Position numbers and translations under genes: made by a program. Positions 6,021 to 9,888 of a DNA stretch of 9,888 nt are shown here, in pieces. The notes beneath the pieces were generated by a model. It was not told the DNA's origin. It worked only from the letters and a program-made list of their open reading frames with translations, and searched no databases. The DNA comes from CAMBDR01 sp046597185 (GTDB taxonomy: Bacteria; Pseudomonadota; Gammaproteobacteria; Burkholderiales; Burkholderiaceae_D). How positions within the stretch are numbered: the first letter of the stretch is position 1; each line of letters starts with the position of its first letter. The stretch covers positions 1 to 9,888 of the forward strand of contig JBKJLF010000287.1 of the NCBI GenBank assembly GCA_046597185.1, in the 5' to 3' direction.

Positions 6021-6764
6021 ATGCACATCAAAACCACTTTCATTGCCGAAGACGAACCGCTGGCGCACGAAACCCTGCGTGATGCGGTACTTGCCCGCCC
6101 CGAATTGCGCCTGATCGGTGCAGCTACCGATGGTATGAGCGCGTTGGAACAAATCAACCAACTGGAGCCGGAAGTGGTGTTTATGGATATTCAAATGCCC
6201 GAAATGACCGGTCTGGAAGTATTAAAACGCCTGAAGCAGCGCCCCCGGATTATTTTTACCACCGCCTATGATCAATATGCGGTGGCGGCGTTTGAATTAA
6301 ATGCGGTTGATTATTTACTCAAACCATTTACCCGTGCCCGCTTTGATGCTGCGGTCGATCGTTTGTTGGAAGCCTGTGCCACTGGCGGCGACGAGCTGAG
6401 CCAGGCCCTATCCCAAATCGGCGCGCGCAGCGTGCAACAGTTGGAACGTATTCTGGTGCGCGACCGGGGGCACATCTTCCCGGTTAAGGTGAGTGAGATT
6501 GCCTGGCTCAAGGCCGATGCCAAATATACCGGTATTTTTGTCGGCAGCAAAACCTTTCTGGTGCGGCTGGGCATTTCGGAATTGGCCGAAAGGCTGGACC
6601 CGAACCGCTTTGTGCGGATTCACCGCTCGTTGCTGGTGAATCTGGATTTCGTCGAATCGATGAAGGCCGACGACCAATCCCAATTGCAATTGCATCTGCG
6701 TGATGGCACGGTGTTGCTGGCCAACCGGGAAGCTTCCAAAATGTTGCGCGATATGGCGATTTAA
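6021..6764 (+). CDS. LytTR-family response regulator (LytR/AlgR-like)
   Basis: This is a 247-residue two-domain regulator. The receiver domain (1-118) has the acidic pair Glu10/Asp11, phosphoacceptor Asp56 in F-M-D-I-Q-M-P, switch Thr80/Thr81 and Lys101-Pro102. The C-terminal LytTR DNA-binding domain spans about 142-245 and includes V-R-I-H-R-S-L-L-V-N (198-207), the most recognisable block of the family. LytTR regulators bind pairs of short direct repeats through a beta-sheet fold rather than a helix-turn-helix. The partner is the LytS-type kinase immediately upstream. The family often controls envelope, autolysis, biofilm or secreted-factor genes, so the M23 gene just upstream is a plausible target, but I found no convincing LytTR repeat in its leader. 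Translation starts at ATG 6021 with a weak ribosome site, possibly coupled to the kinase gene. Confidence 0.93.
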   Translation: MHIKTTFIAEDEPLAHETLRDAVLARPELRLIGAATDGMSALEQINQLEPEVVFMDIQMPEMTGLEVLKRLKQRPRIIFTTAYDQYAVAAFELNAVDYLLKPFTRARFDAAVDRLLEACATGGDELSQALSQIGARSVQQLERILVRDRGHIFPVKVSEIAWLKADAKYTGIFVGSKTFLVRLGISELAERLDPNRFVRIHRSLLVNLDFVESMKADDQSQLQLHLRDGTVLLANREASKMLRDMAI

Positions 6765-6803
6765 AATAATCCGCCTGATCCGGTTTGGCTGGCATTGTGC
6801 TGT

Positions 6804-6809
6804 TAAAAT
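6804..6809 (+). promoter_or_regulatory. Possible -10 box upstream of the YidD-like fragment
   Basis: TAAAAT matches five of six consensus bases and lies 29 bases before the ATG of the YidD-like gene. The sequence at a 17-base spacing (CGGTTT) is a poor -35, so this is a weak call. Confidence 0.3.
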
Positions 6810-6838
6810 TGGCCTTTGCCAACCTGCTTGCACGCACC

Positions 6839-6946
6839 ATGAAACAGCCGATTTTGCTCGCGATTCGCGCCTATCAGCGCTTTGTGTCTCCCTACAAGGG
6901 CTTTCATTGTGCCTTTCATGCGCATTCTGGGGCGCGCCGTAGTTGA
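6839..6946 (+). pseudogene. N-terminal fragment of a YidD-like membrane-insertion factor
   Basis: The ATG at 6839 opens a 35-residue frame containing A-I-R-A-Y-Q-R-F-V-S-P-Y-K-G-F-H-C-A. This matches the N-terminus of the short YidD-like family (DUF37), which normally has [IV]-S-P-x-x-G-x-x-C followed by a second Cys-rich block and an R-A-[IV]-x-R-[YH]-G helix, over about 70-90 residues. YidD proteins associate with the inner membrane and help YidC-dependent insertion. Here the frame stops at 6944-6946 before the second block. Reading the DNA in the next frame gives I-L-G-R-A-V-V, faintly like the L-G-x-R-A-[IV] that should follow, so a small deletion with frameshift is likely. This looks like a broken gene, possibly a second copy. 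An annotator could easily miss it because of its length. Confidence 0.62.
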
Positions 6947-7033
6947 CCAGGCTGTGGCCTTTGGCTTGGCATGAAGTGGGGGTGGTTTTTTCTTGTTGGA
7001 TAGTGATTGGGAAGGGTGGGTGGTCTATTCTCG

Positions 7034-7058
7034 CCTGACCGGACGAATGGTCATCAGG
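7034..7058. repeat. Imperfect inverted repeat at the 3' edge of the IS1380 relic
   Basis: TGACC (7036-7040) pairs with GGTCA (7049-7053), and CCTGA (7034-7038) with TCAGG (7054-7058), so the arms are CCTGACC and GGTCATCAGG with a two-to-three base offset. It overlaps the transposase stop at 7054-7056. It could be a terminator stem or part of an element end. No partner end is identified. Confidence 0.35.
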
Positions 7059-7747
7059 AAGAATTGGCGAATCGTACCGGGCGTGATATGAACAGTCGCT
7101 CGGTCAAGGTGTAGAGCAAATCCTTGACGGCGCAGGCACTGGGCAGATGCAGGACGATTCGCGCTTTACCCTGCCGAACCTGCACGGCGATCTTGAACAA
7201 TTTGGCGATCACCGTTGATGGCTGGGCTTTTTCCATCACTTCCGCCTTTAACAGCACGCGCCACGGTTTTTCTCACGATTTCGCCGCGTAGGGAAATTCG
7301 GCAAACACGCGCACGGCATCGGGCACAGTCTCTGAATTTTGCACGTCAACCCACAATGCGCAGGCACGCAATTTGGTCGGCTCCGCCAACTTTTGCAGCA
7401 CTGAATTGCCACCCAGGCCGAAGATGAAAAAAGCCAGTGGTTGCTGACCATGGGCGGGGTCTTCCGAATGATCCAGGTCAAGAATCAATGCCTTTGGCAT
7501 AGGCAGCGTAACCGACGATAAATTGCTCCACAAAGGCTTTGCTGAGATAGTAAATCTCCCTCTTTGTGATGGCGTGCTCGGAGCGCGATATCGTCGAACC
7601 CGATGCCAAGGCGCTGTGCTAACTGCACGGCGCGCGGCCAACACCCAGGCAAAACATGGGGTCATTGGGTAGTGTGTTGGCATCGTTGCCATCTTCATAG
7701 CCACAACCAATTTGGTAGATGCGTTGCGCCAAAAGAAGGCGATAAGT
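7054..7747 (-). pseudogene. Decayed IS1380-family transposase
   Basis: Pieces of an IS1380-type DDE transposase can be read in order along the minus strand. From about 7747, Q-R-I-Y-Q-I-G-C-G-Y-E-D and N-D-A-N-T-L-P-N-D-P match the N-terminal core. The frame is broken by a TAG (7619-7621) where a Gln would fit, then continues to K-R-E-I-Y-Y-L-S-K-A-F-V-E-Q-F. A frameshift near 7500 leads into L-I-L-D-L-D-H-S-E-D-P-A-H-G, which holds the first catalytic acid region. About 110 residues are then missing in frame before I-F-G-L-G-G-N-S-V-L. A TGA replaces Trp after Y-A-A-K-S, at about 7275. About 150 more residues are missing before the C-terminal helix block K-L-F-K-I-A-V-Q-V and L-H-L-P-S-A-C, ending at the TGA at 7054-7056. 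The lesions include two stops, a frameshift and two internal deletions, so it is an old, inactive relic. Missing lengths are estimates from memory of the family. Confidence 0.8.
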
Positions 7748-7755
7748 ATGCTTGA

Positions 7756-7848
7756 TATTTCCAAGCACACGCTATTGTGGCTATCTTGCTGGGCATAGGC
7801 ATGGCGTTGGCAATGGTGGCTTTGTATCATGAATTGCAGGGTGAGTAG
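7756..7848 (+). pseudogene. Possible C-terminal end of a membrane protein
   Basis: Between a TGA at 7753-7755 and a TAG at 7846-7848 a plus-strand frame encodes 30 residues. They include one clean hydrophobic helix (A-I-V-A-I-L-L-G-I-G-M-A-L-A-M-V-A-L) and a polar tail Y-H-E-L-Q-G-E. This looks like the last transmembrane segment of a small inner-membrane protein whose upstream part was lost at the edge of the IS1380 relic. The stretch is short and could be chance. No family is recognised. Confidence 0.28.
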
Positions 7849-7872
7849 GGTTGGTGCTGGTTAACTTGCGTT

Positions 7873-8481
7873 ATGATAGCGTTACCCACACTCGACCAGC
7901 ATGCCGCCATGACCGCCACCATTTTCCCTGCGCACCCCGCCATGGCGGCGGATATTCATGCTGAAATTTTGCGCCGTTTGGCAGCAACGGAAGCCGCGCA
8001 TCAGGTTCGCATTGTGCTAGCGATTGAATCGGGTAGCCGCGCTTGGGGCTTTGCTTCACCGAATAGTGATTTCGATGTGCGTTTCATCTATGTCGCGCCG
8101 CCTGAATGGTATTTAGCGGTCGATTTGGAAGAAAAACGCGATGTGATTGAATACCCCATCGTCGATGATATCGATTTAAATGGCTGGGATTTACGCAAAG
8201 CCTTACGCTTATTCACTAAGTCTAACCCGGCTTTGGTCGAGTGGATACAGTCCCCCATCCGTTACCTAGAGCGCAACGATTTTGCCGCCGATATGCGTGC
8301 GCTTCTGCCGCCGCTGTATTCCATCAACAGCGGTTTGTATCATTATCGGAGTATGGCTAAAACCAATTATCACAATCATTTGCTCGCTGAGCAAGTGCCC
8401 TTGAAAAAGTATTTTTACGTCCTGCGCCCATTGTTAGCAAGCCGCTGCCGCGCCAACCCATGTTGGTTAAATTTTCATTAA
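7873..8481 (+). CDS. COG3541-type nucleotidyltransferase-fold protein, C-terminally truncated
   Basis: The 202-residue frame matches the predicted nucleotidyltransferase family COG3541 (DNA polymerase beta superfamily). The active-site motif is E-S-G-S-R-A-W-G-F at 52-60, followed by D66-F-D68 of S-D-F-D-V-R-F-I-Y. Family blocks W-Y-L (79-81), N-G-W-D-L-R-K-A-L (103-111), E-W-I-Q-S-P (123-128) and L-K-K-Y-F-Y-V-L-R-P-L-L-A (177-189) follow in order. Biochemical function is not established for most members. Homology ends at L-L-A-S-R (191), where members normally continue for roughly 50-70 residues. Here 11 unrelated residues lead to a TAA at 8479. In the +1 frame L-P-R-Q-P-M-L-V-K-F could be displaced family sequence, so a deletion with frameshift is likely. 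The start is uncertain. A TATGAT box covers 7872-7877, and homology begins near residue 28, so the ATG at 7909 or 7942 may be the real start. Confidence 0.8.
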   Translation: MIALPTLDQHAAMTATIFPAHPAMAADIHAEILRRLAATEAAHQVRIVLAIESGSRAWGFASPNSDFDVRFIYVAPPEWYLAVDLEEKRDVIEYPIVDDIDLNGWDLRKALRLFTKSNPALVEWIQSPIRYLERNDFAADMRALLPPLYSINSGLYHYRSMAKTNYHNHLLAEQVPLKKYFYVLRPLLASRCRANPCWLNFH

Positions 8482-8898
8482 ATGCTGCGTCTTTGCACCG
8501 ACCACAGGCGTTAATGGTATCGCGCCATCAATAGTAATAAAACGTCCGCCGTGCTTAACGGCCAAACCCAATAAATAGAGATCGGTTATTTGGTTGTGCC
8601 CATGAATGAGTTTTTGATGGAACGACTGAGAGTCTATTAAGCTGACGTTATCCGGCCAAAATAGGTGGCTTGGCCCTTGACACATCGCTTGAATTTGTGC
8701 CATCACGTCGCTAATTGGTCGCGGATTCGGATATTTGGGTTGACTCATGATGCGAATCGCGCCGTTTTGGGTGAGCGGGCAGCTAGCCCACCCCGCATCA
8801 GCGTGGGCAAGTAGCCATTGTGTGGCTAATTTGTGATGTTCGTGATAGCCATCGCACAGTGCAATGAGCACGTTCACATCCAGCAAGGCGCGCAGCAT
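8467..8898 (-). CDS. vapC: VapC-type PIN-domain toxin (ribonuclease)
   Basis: This 143-residue PIN-domain protein begins L-L-D-V-N-V-L-I-A-L, the first strand with catalytic Asp7. The other expected acids are Asp106 (I-T-D-L-Y-L-L-G-L-A) and Asp124 (I-T-I-D-G-A). The second conserved position, usually Glu or Gln in C-P-L-T-x-x-G, is C-P-L-T-Q-N-G here, as in the TIGR00028-like branch of the family. VapC toxins are Mg-dependent RNases that cut tRNA or rRNA and are blocked by the co-expressed antitoxin. The gene starts three bases after the stop of the antitoxin gene, a standard co-translated pair. Its 3' end overlaps the truncated nucleotidyltransferase tail to tail by 15 bases. The length and all family motifs suggest it is functional. 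Confidence 0.9.
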   Translation of the reverse strand: MLRALLDVNVLIALCDGYHEHHKLATQWLLAHADAGWASCPLTQNGAIRIMSQPKYPNPRPISDVMAQIQAMCQGPSHLFWPDNVSLIDSQSFHQKLIHGHNQITDLYLLGLAVKHGGRFITIDGAIPLTPVVGAKTQHLMKI

Positions 8899-8901
8899 CG
8901 T

Positions 8902-9183
8902 TCAGATGCCTTCTTGTTCGCGCAAGGCATTGATCATTTCATTGGTCACTGCTTGTCCTTGGGGGGGGCGAAATGGCACAATCCCCATGGCCCGCAAACG
9001 CGCTGTCGCTTCGGTGTCTGATAATACTTCGCCTGTTGGTAGATGGAGAGGAGCAAAATCCGCGTTTTGCAATGCCTTTCTGGCCAGTTCGCTGACGACG
9101 GTACCGACGGTTTTTTTATCGCGGCGGGCAACATTCTTCGCGGCGAAGAGCACGTCGTCGGCAATGTCAAGTGTGGTACGCAT
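8902..9183 (-). CDS. vapB: VapB-type ribbon-helix-helix antitoxin
   Basis: The protein is 93 residues when started at the ATG at 9183, which has a GGGAG site five bases upstream. An upstream in-frame start at 9291 would add 36 residues that overlap the neighbouring gene and run through the promoter, so I reject it. The N-terminus M-R-T-T-L-D-I-A-D-D-V-L is a ribbon-helix-helix strand plus helix, followed by K-T-V-G-T-V-V-S-E-L-A-R-K-A-L as the second helix. Together they form the operator-binding half. The C-terminal half, with F-R-P-P-Q-G and N-E-M-I-N-A-L-R-E, should wrap the toxin active site. The gene precedes vapC with a three-base gap. Autoregulation by the VapBC complex is expected, and repeats suitable for that lie directly upstream. 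Confidence 0.9.
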   Translation of the reverse strand: MRTTLDIADDVLFAAKNVARRDKKTVGTVVSELARKALQNADFAPLHLPTGEVLSDTEATARLRAMGIVPFRPPQGQAVTNEMINALREQEGI

Positions 9184-9188
9184 AAAAA

Positions 9189-9193
9189 CTCCC
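9189..9193 (-). promoter_or_regulatory. Ribosome-binding site of vapB
   Basis: On the minus strand GGGAG stands five bases before the ATG at 9183, which decides the start in favour of the 93-residue antitoxin. Confidence 0.7.
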
Positions 9194-9195
9194 GA

Positions 9196-9234
9196 TTTGA
9201 TGTTTGATGTTTGATGCAGTGTAACATTCATCAA
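9196..9234. promoter_or_regulatory. Probable VapBC operator: three tandem TTTGATG repeats and an inverted copy
   Basis: TTTGATG is repeated without change at 9196-9202, 9203-9209 and 9210-9216. An inverted TTGATG half-site, CATCAA, lies at 9229-9234, giving TTGATG-N12-CATCAA. This lies between the proposed -10 box and the vapB ribosome site. Ribbon-helix-helix antitoxins typically bind such short repeated half-sites, so it is a good candidate for autorepression. Confidence 0.55.
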
Positions 9235-9246
9235 GGCTAGCTGCAA
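9218..9246 (-). promoter_or_regulatory. Candidate vapBC promoter
   Basis: On the minus strand TTGCAG is followed after 17 bases by TACACT (plus-strand 9218-9223). The -10 matches four of six consensus bases and the -35 three. It is weak, but the spacing is ideal and it sits inside the repeat-rich operator. Confidence 0.4.
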
Positions 9247-9266
9247 ATTCGCGATTAGCTTGGCTG

Positions 9267-9888
9267 TCATTTCGCGCATGCGGCTTGGCATTGGGTTAGG
9301 GTGCTTTGGGCTTCGGCTAGGTTGGGTGAGGCTAGGCGCTTGAAAATTTCCACTGCCGTTTGCCCATGGATTAGTGCTTCGTTGGGGCGTTGTTGCGCCA
9401 GCATGGCGCTTGCCAAACGATGGTGATTGTAGGCAATTAACGCTTGCTGACCGATAGCGTTAGCCAAGGCCAGCGCGCTGGTAGCCAGTTGTTCGGCATT
9501 GGCCCAGTCTTGCCGATCCAAGGCTAGCTCAGCCAAATTGCCGGTATAAATGGCAATACCTTCACGATAATTGATTTTTTGGCTGATGCGTAGCGCCTCG
9601 CGGTAATTGGTTTCGGCACCATCCCAGTCCTTGGCCGCCTTTTTGTGGCTGGCTAAGACATTCAGGCAGTTCGCTACATGTTCGCGCTCGGGGTCGATTG
9701 CGCGATATAGCGCCAATGCTTGCTGAAGGTTGGTGCTGGCGGCCCCAAGGTCTTGCAATAGCTCGTGGCCGATGCTGCGCAAGCTTAGCGCGGTGGCTTG
9801 CTGGTATGCCGTATTGCCGCTTTGCTGCCAATGGCTGGCGCAACGCTCGCTAGCAGCCAGCACGGCAGCACCATCGCCCTGCAAGTAA
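9267..9888 (-). CDS. TPR-repeat protein, C-terminal part (continues beyond the window)
   Basis: The frame is open to the window edge and ends at a TGA (9267-9269), so only about 206 C-terminal residues are seen. They are helical repeats of about 40 residues with the TPR pattern: A-L-A-L-Y-R, W-D-G-A-E-T-N-Y-R-E-A-L-R-I, W-A-N-A-E-Q-L-A-T-S-A-L-A-L and P-N-E-A-L-I-H-G-Q-T-A-V-E-I. The spacing resembles the larger TPR_12-type repeats found behind NTPase or regulatory domains. TPR arrays mediate protein contacts. The effector domain, if any, is upstream and outside the window. The TTG at 9882-9884 is not a convincing start. It is not part of the vapBC operon, because the 83-base gap before vapB contains that operon's promoter. 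Confidence 0.8.
   Translation of the reverse strand, partial: YLQGDGAAVLAASERCASHWQQSGNTAYQQATALSLRSIGHELLQDLGAASTNLQQALALYRAIDPEREHVANCLNVLASHKKAAKDWDGAETNYREALRISQKINYREGIAIYTGNLAELALDRQDWANAEQLATSALALANAIGQQALIAYNHHRLASAMLAQQRPNEALIHGQTAVEIFKRLASPNLAEAQSTLTQCQAACAK

Noticed and set aside
5432..6157. 241-residue antisense frame across the kinase/regulator junction
   Set aside because: It overlaps two well-supported genes and matches no family.
6700..6942. 80-residue plus-strand frame overlapping the end of the response regulator
   Set aside because: The YidD-like similarity is in another frame starting at 6839. This frame has no recognisable content.
7849..7872. Terminal inverted repeat of the IS1380 relic
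   Set aside because: I could not match any sequence here to the inverted repeat near 7034-7058, so no element boundary is claimed.
9184..9291. Upstream extension of the antitoxin to position 9291
   Set aside because: It would cross the promoter and operator and overlap the TPR gene. The 9183 start has a ribosome site and matches the ribbon-helix-helix N-terminus.

Overview
This is a mosaic, accessory-type stretch of a proteobacterial chromosome. I favour a betaproteobacterium, with moderate to low confidence. The reasons are proteobacterial-style two-component and VapBC genes, a truncated short YidD-like protein with the KGF...C variant motif that I associate with betaproteobacteria, and an intermediate base composition. 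There is no rRNA, tRNA or other clade-defining marker. Intact genes are interleaved with decayed ones, and insertion-sequence debris lies at two of the breakpoints.

Region 1 (1-1005): the tail of an IS4-type transposase runs up against a histidine kinase that has lost its sensor region and begins exactly at its H-box. The kinase carries an in-frame 9-bp minisatellite in its ATP-binding domain. Region 2 (1051-2250, minus strand): an intact AlkD-like DNA glycosylase lies downstream of the collapsed remains of a two-gene cassette. The cassette is an AAA/SMC-type ATPase with its middle deleted, followed by the last 36 residues of what looks like its DUF4276-type partner. Such ATPase/DUF4276 pairs recur in bacterial accessory regions and may be defence-related, but this copy is dead. 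Region 3 (2251-2662): a long leader without a recognisable gene, ending in a hairpin and a perfect ribosome-binding site.

Region 4 (2663-6764, plus strand) is the healthy core. It holds a large secreted M23 (LytM-type) metallopeptidase followed by four degenerate beta-rich repeats, then a perfect stem-loop, then a LytS/AlgZ-type membrane histidine kinase and its LytTR response regulator. The kinase and regulator form an obvious signalling pair. The neighbouring wall-hydrolase-like protein is a natural candidate target, although that link is inferred only from position.

Region 5 (6839-7848): a truncated YidD-like gene, an IS1380-family transposase relic with stops, a frameshift and two internal deletions, and a possible membrane-protein tail. 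Region 6 (7873-9888): a COG3541-type nucleotidyltransferase that has lost its C-terminus exactly where it meets, tail to tail, a complete vapBC toxin-antitoxin operon. The operon has its own promoter and repeat-type operator. Upstream of it is the C-terminal end of a TPR protein that continues beyond the window.

I do not see a complete new multi-gene system. The best leads are the repeat-bearing M23 protein with its LytS/LytTR neighbours, the collapsed ATPase/DUF4276/AlkD cassette, and the vapBC control region.
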